A stretch of 64,000 nucleotides of DNA from the NCBI GenBank assembly GCA_009838515.1, contig VXRL01000016.1:124001-188000 (forward strand). Reading direction: 5' to 3'. This document shows positions 36,882-47,255 of the stretch, one piece after another. This DNA is from Terriglobia bacterium (GTDB lineage Bacteria; Acidobacteriota; Terriglobia; Bryobacterales; UBA6623). The translations under genes were made by a program, and so were the position numbers. The first letter of the stretch is position 1. Each line of letters begins with the position of its first letter. Below the pieces are notes generated by a model. That model was given only the letters and a program-made list of their open reading frames with translations, made no database searches and was not told where the DNA came from.

Positions 36882-39878
36882 TCATTGTAGGGCTTGCAGA
36901 CGCCGCAATTCCGCGCCGTCCATCTGGAACATGTAGCGCGTCAGCAGATCGGCGTGGTCGCCCTCGTAGTTGCGCGCTTGGGCCGGGATCTGGCCTGCGA
37001 ACACCCAGCGGTTGCCGTCGCGTTCGAACAGTTCGGACGGCATCGCCGTGCCCGGCGCGATCGAGGCCGGCTCGAGCATCCAGCGGTAGGTCCAGTTCGG
37101 CTTCAGACGCTCGGACGCGATCAGGAAATTGGGCGCCGTAGCGTCGACATCCTGCGATGGGACTCCGGTCATATGGCAGTTCAGGCACGGCGCCGCATCG
37201 CTGACGAACAGCTGACGCCCGATTGCCCGCTCCGCGTTGGTCAGCGGCTCCATCGCTTCGGGCATGTGCGGCACAGGCTGCGAGTCGCGCGCCATGAAGA
37301 ACTTGGTGAGCTTTGCCAGCTGGCGGTCCGAGAAGTAGAACGTCGGCATGCGCGCGTGCAAGTACTCGCGCACCCCGTTGCGGTTCACGTCTTGTTCGCT
37401 GAGAGCCGGGTTGGCAAGGAAGCCCGTCAGCCAGTCGGGCTGCACGCGCGCGCCTTCCGTGTACAACTGCGGCGGCAGCTGCTCGGCCCAGTCGGGGTCG
37501 TCGGTGTAGCGCGGAATCGTCATGAACGACGAAACATTGCCCGGGCGGATCTGGTGGCATCCCGTGCAGTTGTGCCGCGTGATGATCCACCAGCCCTCCT
37601 GCACGTCAGCCCGCTCGTCTTCCGGCTCGAAGCGGTACTGCTCGGGAAAGGTCGTCTCGACCGCGCCAAGCAGGAACGTCGTCAGGGCGTTGATCTCCTC
37701 GGCGCTGAGGTTGAAGTTGGGCATCCGCAGGCGCTCGAGGTGCTCGCGCTCCTTGCCCTCGTCGAAGACCGCCGGGTTCTCGAGCTTGCGCTCGAAGAAG
37801 CCCTTGTGCGAATACCAGCCCTCCAACTCGGCCTCGTGCGTCTTGAGGGCGAAGTCGAGTCGCTCCAGCGGCTTGCTGCCCTCCAGCGTCAGGTCCGTGC
37901 CGATGCGACCCTCTTCCTCGAGGCCCGCGATCTCGTGACAGCCCGCGCAACCGTAGTGCCGGATGGCGTCCAAGCCCGCCGCTGCCATCTCCGGATCGTC
38001 CATGTACGGCGCCGGCGGGTACTCCTGGTCCGTGCGCTGCTCGCTGAGGTAGGTGGCGATGTCCCGCGACTCGCGATCGGTCAGGCGCAGGCTCGGCATT
38101 ACCGGGCGCGGCCGCATCGCGTCGGGCACGTTCGGATCCGGGGTCACCTCCGAGGGATCGTGAATCCAGCGCACCATGTAGTCGTAGTTCATCTTCTCGC
38201 CGACCCGGCTGAGGTTGGCGGCAAAGTCCCCGCCCATCTGGGTGTCGCCCTCTCCGATCGAGTGGCAGCCCAGGCAGCCCCGGGTCTCGAAAAGTTCCTG
38301 GCCGCGCTCGGCGTTTCCGCGCGGGTGACGGACCAGCTCGCCGTCCAGCGCGTTCTGCCACAGATAGGCCGAGATCTGCTGGACCTCCTCGTCCAGCAGC
38401 CGAAACACCGGCATCTTCGAACCCGGACGGAACTCGTGGGGATTCTTGACCCATGCCGGAATCCACTCCTTGACGTCCTTGAGCTTGATCTCCTTCAGGC
38501 TCGGGCCGAACTTCTTGACCTCCTGGGCGAGATTGGCCTGTTCCATCTCTAGGTTGTGGAGCTCCGCATCCAGGCGCGTGTTGGTCAGCCGCAGTTCCTC
38601 GGCCCGGGCGTAGTACCGCTGGGCGGCAGCACCGTCCGCGGCCGTGTCGCCCAAGTCGAGGTTGACGCGCATCTCCTTGGCATTCGCCGCGTGGGTAGCG
38701 CTGAGATTGCGCAACTCCTGACTCACGGCGGTCAGCTCTTCGGCTTCGGCATCGTAGCCCTCGAAGCGGTGGCAGCCCCAGCAACCCTTGTTCATGTACA
38801 GCTCGCGCCCCATGTTCAGCGTCTCGCCGCCGGGAGTGACGATCTCCTTCGCGTGGCACTGCTGGCAGCCGGCCTCGACATTCTCTGGGAAATACATCGG
38901 CCAGAGCCAGAACTTGTGTCGCCCGTGGCCCTTGGTCACGCTGCGCGTGGCTCGGCCGTTGCCGTTGTGACAGGACGAGCAGCCGAAAGCCTCGGGGTCG
39001 TGGATCGTGAGCAGTTCCGGCCGGGGGTGGCTCTGGAACACCGGGTAGATCAGGTCCGTGGGCCCGATCTCGACGGGCTCGCGAATGCCGAGGTGGCAGG
39101 ACTCGCAGCGATCCACCAAGTCGATGTCCAGCAGGTGGATCTGCTTGATGCCGATGTCGAAGTTCCGCATGTTCGCCATCAGCCCGTCGATCTGCGTCGC
39201 GCCCAGGCCGACCAAGCGGTCGGACATCAATGCGTCGCGCTTGGAGCGCAGCCGGTTCGCTTCGGCCAGCGCCTCCAAGCGCTCAGCCTGCAGGTTGGTG
39301 CGCAGCTCCTGCATGCCGAGGAATTCCGCCTCGAGCTGCTCGTACTGCAGCTCCAGCTCCTCGGTGCCGCCGGAGCCGTCGGCCAGCGGCAGCTCGACTT
39401 CGACCACGCGGGAGCGGATTTCCTCGATTTCCTCCCGCATGGACTGCTTATCTCCCTCGTCGTGGGAGACCTCGATCAGGTAGCGCTGCGCGTCGATCTC
39501 GCTGCGCAGGACCTGGAATGCGTTGCGGGCCGCGGTCATGCGCGGCACCACCCCTTGGCCGACCTCGCGGTCGATTTCCGCGATCCGCGCGCGAACCGCC
39601 TCTTCGGCGGTGCCGAGCTCGCCGCTGATCTGCTGGTATTCCGGCGACTGGCGGATGGCGTCCTCCTTGGCCGCCTGCTGGGGCTGCAGTTCCGTCAAGA
39701 AGCGCGAATAGTAGGCTCTGAAGCGGCCCTGGTACTCCTTGTAGGGCCGCATGATCTCGACTTCGTCGTAGATCGCCCACACCAGCGACGCGAGCAGTAA
39801 CAGCATCGACACCAGCAGGTGGACGCTGTACGACTTGGTGGTTATCGGATCCGGCTGAACCTGGGTTTCTTCTGCCAT
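36882..39878 (-). CDS. Large membrane-anchored multiheme (8 CxxCH) cytochrome c of the bc-type complex operon
   Basis: 998 aa; CESCH, CSSCH, CQQCH, CWGCH, CLGCH, CAGCH, CTGCH, CLNCH; N-terminal TM segment HLLVSMLLLLASLVWAIYDEVEIMRPYK. Confidence 0.9.
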   Translation of the reverse strand: MAEETQVQPDPITTKSYSVHLLVSMLLLLASLVWAIYDEVEIMRPYKEYQGRFRAYYSRFLTELQPQQAAKEDAIRQSPEYQQISGELGTAEEAVRARIAEIDREVGQGVVPRMTAARNAFQVLRSEIDAQRYLIEVSHDEGDKQSMREEIEEIRSRVVEVELPLADGSGGTEELELQYEQLEAEFLGMQELRTNLQAERLEALAEANRLRSKRDALMSDRLVGLGATQIDGLMANMRNFDIGIKQIHLLDIDLVDRCESCHLGIREPVEIGPTDLIYPVFQSHPRPELLTIHDPEAFGCSSCHNGNGRATRSVTKGHGRHKFWLWPMYFPENVEAGCQQCHAKEIVTPGGETLNMGRELYMNKGCWGCHRFEGYDAEAEELTAVSQELRNLSATHAANAKEMRVNLDLGDTAADGAAAQRYYARAEELRLTNTRLDAELHNLEMEQANLAQEVKKFGPSLKEIKLKDVKEWIPAWVKNPHEFRPGSKMPVFRLLDEEVQQISAYLWQNALDGELVRHPRGNAERGQELFETRGCLGCHSIGEGDTQMGGDFAANLSRVGEKMNYDYMVRWIHDPSEVTPDPNVPDAMRPRPVMPSLRLTDRESRDIATYLSEQRTDQEYPPAPYMDDPEMAAAGLDAIRHYGCAGCHEIAGLEEEGRIGTDLTLEGSKPLERLDFALKTHEAELEGWYSHKGFFERKLENPAVFDEGKEREHLERLRMPNFNLSAEEINALTTFLLGAVETTFPEQYRFEPEDERADVQEGWWIITRHNCTGCHQIRPGNVSSFMTIPRYTDDPDWAEQLPPQLYTEGARVQPDWLTGFLANPALSEQDVNRNGVREYLHARMPTFYFSDRQLAKLTKFFMARDSQPVPHMPEAMEPLTNAERAIGRQLFVSDAAPCLNCHMTGVPSQDVDATAPNFLIASERLKPNWTYRWMLEPASIAPGTAMPSELFERDGNRWVFAGQIPAQARNYEGDHADLLTRYMFQMDGAELRRLQALQ

Positions 39879-39924
39879 GTAAATCGCTATGCCTTCCCTT
39901 GCGCGGCCTCTCTTGCCTGCAACG

Positions 39925-40860
39925 CTAGACGTTGAACCAAGGCGTCACCCACACGTACTTGATGCGGAACAACAAGCGCGCCGCCATCTTGACCGGCAGC
40001 GCCAGCATGATGATGAGCAGCCCCTGCATGATCGCGTACTGCAGCAGCGACATGCGGCCCAGGATCTTGCGGCTGAACTCGGTGGCCGTGATGATGCGGT
40101 GGCAAGCGTAGCCCGCCACCACCATGAAGCCTCCCACCACCAAGCCGCCGAAAATTCCGATCCACGGCTGGGAGGTGATGCCCACGATCTCGTGCAAGTC
40201 GCGGTTGATCTCGAAGATCAGGCGGTTGTGGTCCCAGGTCATGCCCGGCCAGAACCACATCCAGCCCGGGCCGCGGATCAATGTGCCGATCACGATCATC
40301 GAGCACCACAGGATGATGAAGCCGAATATGAAGGCCCAGATCGCGAAGCGCCGCTGCTTGTAGGTGTAGTAGCCGTTGCCCAGCGGGTTCGCGTCGATGT
40401 AGGGAATCACGATCAGGCCGATGATGATCAGCGTCGGCATCACGACGCCGGCAATCCACGGGTCAAAGTAGACCAGCATCTCCTGCAGGCCGAGGAAGTA
40501 CCACGGCGCCTTGGACGGGTTCATCGTCAGGGACGGGTTGGCCGGCTCTTCCAGCGGCGCGTCGAGCGTGATGGACCACACCATCAGGATGATGGTGACG
40601 ATGATCGCCGCCAGGAACTCCATGCGCAGCAGGTAGGGCCAAACGGCTACCTCCCGCACCCAGCCCTTCTGGAAGGGCTGCACCTTGCGGTGGTGCGTCT
40701 TGGCCATGTCCGGGTCGTTCTCGAGCCGCTCGGCCAGGCGGTCGTTGGCGCGCGCCTGTCGCAGGGCGTACCAGGTGAAGAACGGGATGATGAAGAGCAT
40801 CCCCACGATCGGGATGTTGTCCGGGAGCGAGACGATGGTCCAGAGTTGGTGCCAATCCAT
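39925..40860 (-). CDS. Cytochrome b C-terminal domain (subunit IV-like)
   Basis: 311 aa multi-TM; SLTMNPSKAPWYFLGLQEMLVYFDPWIAGVVMPTLIIIGLIVIPYID. Confidence 0.9.
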   Translation of the reverse strand: MDWHQLWTIVSLPDNIPIVGMLFIIPFFTWYALRQARANDRLAERLENDPDMAKTHHRKVQPFQKGWVREVAVWPYLLRMEFLAAIIVTIILMVWSITLDAPLEEPANPSLTMNPSKAPWYFLGLQEMLVYFDPWIAGVVMPTLIIIGLIVIPYIDANPLGNGYYTYKQRRFAIWAFIFGFIILWCSMIVIGTLIRGPGWMWFWPGMTWDHNRLIFEINRDLHEIVGITSQPWIGIFGGLVVGGFMVVAGYACHRIITATEFSRKILGRMSLLQYAIMQGLLIIMLALPVKMAARLLFRIKYVWVTPWFNV

Positions 40861-40890
40861 GGTGCTGATTCCTGCTCGATTCGCTAACGC

Positions 40891-41820
40891 CTACCTGCGG
40901 ACCGGCTTGATTTCCTTCTCGAGCATGATCGGGGCAGGACCGGAAATGCCGCCGTCCTTGCGGACTCGCCAGAAGTGCACGATCATGAAGATCGCCGCGA
41001 AGCCCGGGATGGCGATGCAGTGCCAGATATAGGCGCGCAGCAGCGCGTTGGCATCCACGATCGAGCCGCCCAGCAGGGCGAAGCGCACGTCGTTGAAGGG
41101 CGTCATGCCCAGTTCCGGCCCGAAGGGACCCTCGTGCCCAAGCATGGGCGTCGCGCGCGCCATGTTGGTGCCGACGGTGACCGCCCAGAATCCGAGCTGG
41201 TCGTCGGGCAGCAGGTAACCCGTGAACGACAGCAGCAGCGTCAGAACCAGCAAGATCACCCCGACCGACCAGTTGAACTGGCGCGGCTTCTTGTACGAAC
41301 CGGTCAGGAACACCCGGAACATGTGCAACTGCACGGTCAGCACCATCGCGTGCGCCGCCCAGCGGTGCATGTTGCGCAGCAGCTTGCCGAAGGGCACGTC
41401 GTGCTCGAGGTAGAGAATGTCGCGGAAGGCCTGGACCTTGGTCGGGTGGTAATAGAACATCAGCAGCACGCCGGTCCAGGTCAGCACCCAGAACAGGTAG
41501 AAGCTGATGCCGCCCATGCCCCACGTGAAGTTGTAGCGCACCGCGTCGCGGTTGACCTTGGCCGGGTGCAAGTGCAGGAACACGTTGCTCAACACGCCCA
41601 GCGTGCGGCTGCGGGCGGTCTGGTCATGCTTGACGCGGAAGATCGACTTGTAGACCTCGGTCTTGGTCGGCTGCTTGAGGCCCTCGAGGTCGATCTGCGC
41701 CTTCTTCTTGATCTCGTCCGGATCGATGGTCACGCCCAGCAGCGAGCGGGCACCGTTGCCGTTGCCGCCAGCCGGCGCGGCGGGCTTGTCCTTGACTTCG
41801 CTTGGGTTGTTCTCAGCCAT
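40891..41820 (-). CDS. Cytochrome b N-terminal (cytochrome b6-like)
   Basis: 309 aa; RNMHRWAAHAMVLTVQLHMFRVFLTGSYKKPRQFNWSVGVILL, YIWHCIAIPGFAAIFMIVHFWRVRKDGG heme-ligand His. Confidence 0.93.
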   Translation of the reverse strand: MAENNPSEVKDKPAAPAGGNGNGARSLLGVTIDPDEIKKKAQIDLEGLKQPTKTEVYKSIFRVKHDQTARSRTLGVLSNVFLHLHPAKVNRDAVRYNFTWGMGGISFYLFWVLTWTGVLLMFYYHPTKVQAFRDILYLEHDVPFGKLLRNMHRWAAHAMVLTVQLHMFRVFLTGSYKKPRQFNWSVGVILLVLTLLLSFTGYLLPDDQLGFWAVTVGTNMARATPMLGHEGPFGPELGMTPFNDVRFALLGGSIVDANALLRAYIWHCIAIPGFAAIFMIVHFWRVRKDGGISGPAPIMLEKEIKPVRR

Positions 41821-41841
41821 GCTCTTGGTCTCCTGCCGCCA

Positions 41842-42411
41842 TCACACCTGAAGGTAGCTGCCCTCGGAGTCGAACTGCGTGGGCTGGCCCTTTTCCTCGC
41901 GGTAGAGCACGCTGGTGTCCACGACGATGCGCCCCTGAGGGTCCAGTGACACGTACGCCCGGTCCATCGGTCGCGGGGCCGGGCCCTCGTAGTTGCGGCC
42001 CTCCGGGTCGTAGCCGCTTCCGTGGCACGGGCACTTGAACTTCGCCTCGCTGAGCTTCCAGTCCGGGGTGCAGCCCAGATGCGTGCAACTGGCGTAGATC
42101 ACGAACAGCCGGTCGGTCGTGCGCACGACCCAGATACGCTTGCTCTTCTGGAAGCGCGTGTCGACGCCGATGCCGTAGTCGGTTGGCAGGCCGATGCGGA
42201 ACTGCGTCCGCGGCTCGAAGATCGTGCGCGGAAAGAAGAACCGCAGGAACATCAGCAAATTCGTCGTCAGGAAGCCGCCCGTGAGCAGTCCGATCAACCT
42301 CCGCCGCGAGCGGATCTTCGCCTCTTCGTCCTTGCCCTCGGCCTGGATGCTCGCCTTGATGCGGCCAATCAGCGAGGCGCCAGACGCACCCCCGGCCTGT
42401 TCTTCCGACAT
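41842..42411 (-). CDS. Rieske iron-sulfur protein
   Basis: 189 aa; CTHLGCTPDW...CPCHGSGYDPEGRNYEGPAPRPM. Confidence 0.95.
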   Translation of the reverse strand: MSEEQAGGASGASLIGRIKASIQAEGKDEEAKIRSRRRLIGLLTGGFLTTNLLMFLRFFFPRTIFEPRTQFRIGLPTDYGIGVDTRFQKSKRIWVVRTTDRLFVIYASCTHLGCTPDWKLSEAKFKCPCHGSGYDPEGRNYEGPAPRPMDRAYVSLDPQGRIVVDTSVLYREEKGQPTQFDSEGSYLQV

Positions 42412-42516
42412 CCCGTCTTCCCTCCACGAAAGCGCGTTCCAATGAATCGGAACTGCCTTCCCTAACCCTATTGTAGAAAAGCCGCGCCCCCTGCTTCAAT
42501 CGCCCTCTCGCGCGTC

Positions 42517-43266
42517 CTAGGCAGGGGCCGCAGCAATCTGCTCCAGCATCTGCCGCGCCCGGCGCAGATCGTCAGGAGTGTCCACGCTGACGCCGACGTG
42601 GTCGCCGGTTCGGACGACTGCTATACGGTGGCCGCGGTCCAAGGCGCGGAGTTGCTCTAGCCCTTCGGCCAGTTCCAGCTGCGTCGGCCGCATGCGGCTG
42701 AAAGCCAGCAGGAAGTCCCTGCGGTAGGCGTAGATTCCGATGTGCTCCCACGCGGCCGCGTCCACGCCGCGATCCGGATAGGGGATCGGGCTGCGCGAGA
42801 AATACAGCGCGGTGCCGTCTGAGGCCGTCACGACCTTGACCACGTTGGGATCTTCCAGCACAGCTCGCTCCGTGATCCGCTTGCACAGCGTCGCCATCGG
42901 CGGCGCAGTCGGCTCCAGCAGCGGACGCACCACCTGCTCTAGCACGCGTGCGTTGACGAACGGCTCGTCGCCTTGGATGTTGACGACGATCGCAGCGCTC
43001 TCGGCGGCAGCCACTTCGGCCACGCGGTCCGTTCCGGAGACGTGATCAGAAGAGGTCATCGCCACCGCGCCGCCGAAGCGTTCCACCGTGGCGCGGATCC
43101 GCTCATCGTCCGTGGCGACAACCACCCGCTCCAAGACCGCGCACGCGGCAGAGCGCTCGTATACGTGCTGGATCAGGGGCTTCCCGCCCAAGTCCGCCAG
43201 AGGCTTGCCCTCGAAGCGGCGCGATGCGAAGCGGGCGGGGATGACGCCGAGAACGGTCTCAGGCAC
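42517..43266 (-). CDS. kdsB: 3-deoxy-manno-octulosonate cytidylyltransferase
   Basis: VIPARFASRRFEGKPLADLGGKPLIQHVYERS, NIQGDEPFV, HIGIYAYRRDFLLAF, LEQLRAL. Confidence 0.95.
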   Translation of the reverse strand: MPETVLGVIPARFASRRFEGKPLADLGGKPLIQHVYERSAACAVLERVVVATDDERIRATVERFGGAVAMTSSDHVSGTDRVAEVAAAESAAIVVNIQGDEPFVNARVLEQVVRPLLEPTAPPMATLCKRITERAVLEDPNVVKVVTASDGTALYFSRSPIPYPDRGVDAAAWEHIGIYAYRRDFLLAFSRMRPTQLELAEGLEQLRALDRGHRIAVVRTGDHVGVSVDTPDDLRRARQMLEQIAAAPA

Positions 43267-43335
43267 GACACTCCATTGTTGTCAGATGGAAGCGGTGGTG
43301 CGCCAAGGCTTGCCTCGGCGCATCACAGTCCCCCA

Positions 43336-44832
43336 TCAGATCTCTGGAATGGGATCGGTCGGAGCTACGTCCTCGCCCTCCCAGTTCACGTTGCCTTCGT
43401 CGTAGATGAGCACCCGAGCGCGGCTGCCGGGCGCGTGCGGCCGTTCGCTCTCGGGCAGGAAGCGACGGTGTTCGGCCATCACCTCGGCATACTGGCTGTC
43501 CCCGGCGAGGTTCTCGAACTCCTGCGGGTCGTTGCGCATGTCGTACAGCTCTTCGGATCCGTCAGCGTGGCGGATGTAGCGCCAGTTCTCCGAGCGGACG
43601 CCGTGGTTGCCAGGATTGTGCGTGGTGATGGCGGGCCATTCGCGCGGCGCTGACGCGTCCTGCAGTTGCGGCGCCAAGCTGCGGCCGTCCAGCCCCTGCT
43701 GGGCGGGCAGGCCGGCAAGCTCGACCAGCGTGGGGTAGATGTCGAGCAGCTCCGCCGGGCTGGTAACGCGAGCGCCGCTCGCGACGCCCGGGCCCGCGAA
43801 GATCAGCGGCACCCTAGCCGAGCGGTCCCAGAGCGTGTTCTTGCCTGTAATCAGCTTCTCGCCGAGGTGCCAGCCGTGGTCGGACCAGAGCACGACGACC
43901 GTGTCGTCGGCATGGCCGCTCGCCTGCAGCGCGTCCAGCACGCGGCCAACCTGGCTGTCGACGAAGCTGACCGACGCCAGATAGGACGCCACCAGATTGC
44001 GCCACTCGCCGGCATCCTCGAGAAACTTCAGCCGCGGCTCGGGCAGCTTCCAGTGCAGGTACCAGCTGAAGCGGGGCGTGTCGTCACGGTCGTCGCGGCG
44101 GATCTCGGGCAGGACGACCGAATCGAGCGGGTACATGTCGTACCACTCCTGTGTCACGTAGCAAGGCACGTGGGGCAGGAAGAACCCGGCGGCCAAGAAG
44201 AAGGGCTGCTCCTGAGGCCCGTTCAGCGGTCCTTGCAGCTGTTCGACGGCCCAACTGGCGACCTGCCAATCGCCTTTATCCTCGTCGTTGTGCGGGAATG
44301 TCCCCCAGTCCATCAGCGGGTGGTTCTGCGGCGTCTGCACCAGCTTTTCCTCGGGGCGGGCTCCCACTCCAGCAGGCGGTCCCAAAAACTGGAACTCGCT
44401 ATCTGTATCGGCCCTTCCGAATCGCCCGTGGTAGATCTTGCCGGTGGAGTAGGTGGCGTAGCCGTTGCGCTCAAAATACTGCGGCAGTGACTCGATGTCC
44501 TGCAGCGATTCAACCTCGCGGAACCACGGCGCGAGTCCGTAAATCCCTGTGCTGGTAGGCCGGCGGCCGGTCAGGAGACTGGTGCGAGACGGATTACACA
44601 ACGGCGCCTGGGTCTGGGCGTTGAGGAAGGTCGTGCCACGCGCGGCCAGCCGGTCCATGTACGGCGTCTTCACCTGCGGGTGGCCCCCCAGCGGTCCCAC
44701 CCAATCGTTGAGGTCATCGATCGCGATGAACAGGATGTTGGGCTTGGGCGGGGGCGCCTGCTCGGCCGAGCAGGCCGCCAACAGGGCGGCGATCACAACG
44801 CCAGTGCAGGCTACGCGGATGCTACGGGTCAT
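43336..44832 (-). CDS. Sulfatase lipoprotein (iduronate-2-sulfatase-like)
   Basis: Lipobox VIAALLAACS; PNILFIAIDDLNDWVGPLGGHPQ...PLCNPSRTSLLTGRRPTSTGIY (CxPSR). Confidence 0.9.
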   Translation of the reverse strand: MTRSIRVACTGVVIAALLAACSAEQAPPPKPNILFIAIDDLNDWVGPLGGHPQVKTPYMDRLAARGTTFLNAQTQAPLCNPSRTSLLTGRRPTSTGIYGLAPWFREVESLQDIESLPQYFERNGYATYSTGKIYHGRFGRADTDSEFQFLGPPAGVGARPEEKLVQTPQNHPLMDWGTFPHNDEDKGDWQVASWAVEQLQGPLNGPQEQPFFLAAGFFLPHVPCYVTQEWYDMYPLDSVVLPEIRRDDRDDTPRFSWYLHWKLPEPRLKFLEDAGEWRNLVASYLASVSFVDSQVGRVLDALQASGHADDTVVVLWSDHGWHLGEKLITGKNTLWDRSARVPLIFAGPGVASGARVTSPAELLDIYPTLVELAGLPAQQGLDGRSLAPQLQDASAPREWPAITTHNPGNHGVRSENWRYIRHADGSEELYDMRNDPQEFENLAGDSQYAEVMAEHRRFLPESERPHAPGSRARVLIYDEGNVNWEGEDVAPTDPIPEI

Positions 44833-45118
44833 GGGAATCCCGGTCGATACCCTATCACAGGCAGGAGCCTAGCGCGGCCTAATCGTTACGAGTCATCACC
44901 GACTGGACCGGCGTCGACATCTCGACGGCGGGCAGTCGCTCGCGTTGCCCATGTAGAGCAGTAGTCCCGTTCCCGCGTTGACGCTGCACAAAATCGCACA
45001 GCGGCCGCAGAACGATTTCCGCCCGTCGTTCGCGGACTGGGCGGCCGAGGAGTCCAGACACCTCGCGAAGTCATCGAAGCGGACCGATGCCTTCCCGTCG
45101 GCGTAGGGTGGCGACCGG

Positions 45119-45307
45119 TCAGCGCGGCAACCCCGCCTGAGGCGCGGGCACGGGCGCGTCGTCGCGCCGGCCCTCGTCGTGCTGCTTCCGCTCGGTCCGG
45201 CTCAGCTCAGTCAGCACTTGAGCCGTGTTCTCCTTGACCGCGACCTGAGTCTTCGGCGGCAGCCGCTCGAACAGCTCTTGCCAAGGCCGATGCTTCATCT
45301 TTCTCAT
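45119..45307 (-). pseudogene. Possible degenerate antitoxin remnant
   Basis: 62 aa MRKMKHRPWQELFERLPPKTQVAVKENTAQVLTELSRTER...; overlaps the truncated toxin stop. Confidence 0.35.
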
Positions 45308-45504
45308 CCTCTCTCTGACTCCAGCAACCCCTCGCGCATGTGCGGGTGCCTTGAACTCTTGACCTGTGACGAATAAGGGCTCCCCGGCGTTGTGCCACGC
45401 GCCACCAGCAGATCCACCACCTTCGCGGAATCAGTCTGCTCGCGGAGCGTCAGGCCGTTCCACCATGCCTCGAATTCGTCCGTGTACTCGACACTATGGG
45501 ACAT
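45304..45504 (-). pseudogene. Truncated HigB/RelE-like toxin (N-terminal half only)
   Basis: MSHSVEYTDEFEAWWNGLTLREQTDSAKVVDLLVARGTTPGSPYSSQVKSSRHPHMRE then GLLESERG-stop; family members normally continue after SRHxHMREL. Confidence 0.55.
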
Positions 45505-46175
45505 GGTCGTTTCCTGTGCAGCGCGGTGAATTCGCATCAGAAGGCTGGCCGCTCCAAGCACTTGATATCGGTCAAGCCGCAGCCAATAGCCCGCACTTCA
45601 GCGTTCAGTATCGCCCGGTTGCGCGAATTCAAACGCAACCCGCACGTGTTCGAGTTTCGGGGTGCAGATGCCGAGGGCAACGGGATGGGTATCGTCGTGG
45701 CGTTGCGGAGCGTGATTCGCCTCGGCGCCATCACGGCTTCTCTGGTCTTGGCGACCCTCCGGACCGGACTATCGTTACCTCATGCGGTGGCACAGTCTCG
45801 CGCGCCGAATGGCGTGGATCATTACATTTCCTTGAGCTGAAGGGATTAGTCCTGCTGGGATTTCAGGCGGGACGGTACCGCACGGCCGCACTACGACCAC
45901 AGTTGTCGCGCGCTGCCAAGACATCCGTCGCTGGGCGACCAGACAGTTTCCTAGCGGGCTGGGAGCATGCTCGAACAGCCTCGTGGCCGGTGCATTGAAC
46001 CCGCGCAGTCCCCGAAATTTGCTGATCCAAGTTCCCACGCGTACGAGAAAACATGGGAGGGCAGTGCCCGTTTGAGTCTGCATGTCGTCGCGCTCCTGTA
46101 AGATCTCATGTCAACGAGTGATATCGGAATCCCCTCCTGTAGCGGGGCTATTCTCGATGGCCGGAATCCACGGGG

Positions 46176-47075
46176 ATGACAGAGACCGGAGGCTCGCACG
46201 TGAATCCTGCAGGACTAAGAGGGAAGACGGCTCTCGTCACCGGTGGCAACCACGGCATAGGGGCGGCCGTAGCGAGGGCTCTCGGCGCCCAAGGCGCCAA
46301 TGTGTTCATTACCTATTTCCGACCGGAGACCTCCTATTCGAAAAACGAGCTCCGCGAAGCTCTCTCGGCGGGCATAGGCGGTGACGCGCTCTATCGTGCC
46401 CACCAGCAGCAAACACCCGAGCACATCGTGTCGTCCGTCAAGTCAGCCGGCGGGCGCGCCTCCATGTTGGAACTTGATCTCTCCGCGGGCGAGTCGGTCT
46501 CAACAGTGCTCGACGCCTGCGAAGCTGAGCTCGGCCACGTAGAGATTCTGGTGAACAATCACGCCTACTGTTCGCTGGAGACGTTCGATCCCGCCGGTGT
46601 CGGAGGAAGCGAGTACGACGCGAGAGTGGAATTGACAACCGCCGAAGGAATTGACCGGCACTTCGCCGTCAATGTCAGAGCCACCGTGCTCCTGATGGCC
46701 GAGTTCACGAGAAGCCACATAGCGAGGGATGCCAAATGGGGCCGGATCATTAACATCAGCACTGATGCAGCGGATGCACACAGCCTGAATGTCAGCTACG
46801 CCGCAAGCAAGCATGCGATCGAATCCTACAGTCGGTCAGCAGCCTCAGAGCTTGGCAAGTACGGGATCACCTGTAACGTCGTTGCGCCGGGACCGATACA
46901 GACTGGTTACATCACCCCCGAGCTGGAAGGGGTGATTGTCGAACGCACTCCCCTCGGTCGGCTGGGAACACCACAGGATGTGGCGGACGTCGTCTCGTTT
47001 CTGGCCTCCGACGAGGCGCGATGGCTGACCGGACAACTGCTCTACGTTGGGGGCGGATTTCGAATGCCTCAGTGA
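46176..47075 (+). CDS. SDR-family NAD(P)-dependent oxidoreductase
   Basis: GKTALVTGGNHGIGAAVARALGAQGANVFITYF, NNHAY, SYAASKHAIESYSRSAASELGKYGITCNVVAPGPIQTGY. Confidence 0.92.
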   Translation: MTETGGSHVNPAGLRGKTALVTGGNHGIGAAVARALGAQGANVFITYFRPETSYSKNELREALSAGIGGDALYRAHQQQTPEHIVSSVKSAGGRASMLELDLSAGESVSTVLDACEAELGHVEILVNNHAYCSLETFDPAGVGGSEYDARVELTTAEGIDRHFAVNVRATVLLMAEFTRSHIARDAKWGRIINISTDAADAHSLNVSYAASKHAIESYSRSAASELGKYGITCNVVAPGPIQTGYITPELEGVIVERTPLGRLGTPQDVADVVSFLASDEARWLTGQLLYVGGGFRMPQ

Positions 47076-47255
47076 GAGCCGCGATTCCTTCTGAAGTCGC
47101 GTCGGAAAGACTCGGCTGTGCGGAGCTTCGCAGGCACGCGAGGCGCCTACGCCGCTGGCAGGTTTGGAGCGGGACAACGCACTGCCGGCCGCAGCCCTAG
47201 CCTGCCGGAGCCAGTCCGAATGGGGCAGAGGCTAACGTACGATTAGAAATCGCAC

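Noticed and set aside
36894-38552. 552 aa plus-strand ORF (and 38556-39800, 414 aa) opposite the octaheme cytochrome gene
   Set aside because: Antisense ORFs in GC-rich DNA; the minus strand carries eight CxxCH motifs and coherent homology, while the plus-strand translations are His/Arg/Val-rich with no domain signal.
45366-45998. 210 aa plus-strand ORF and 45496-45840 114 aa ORF
   Set aside because: No recognisable domain, overlaps TA remnant antisense; looks like non-coding or decayed sequence.
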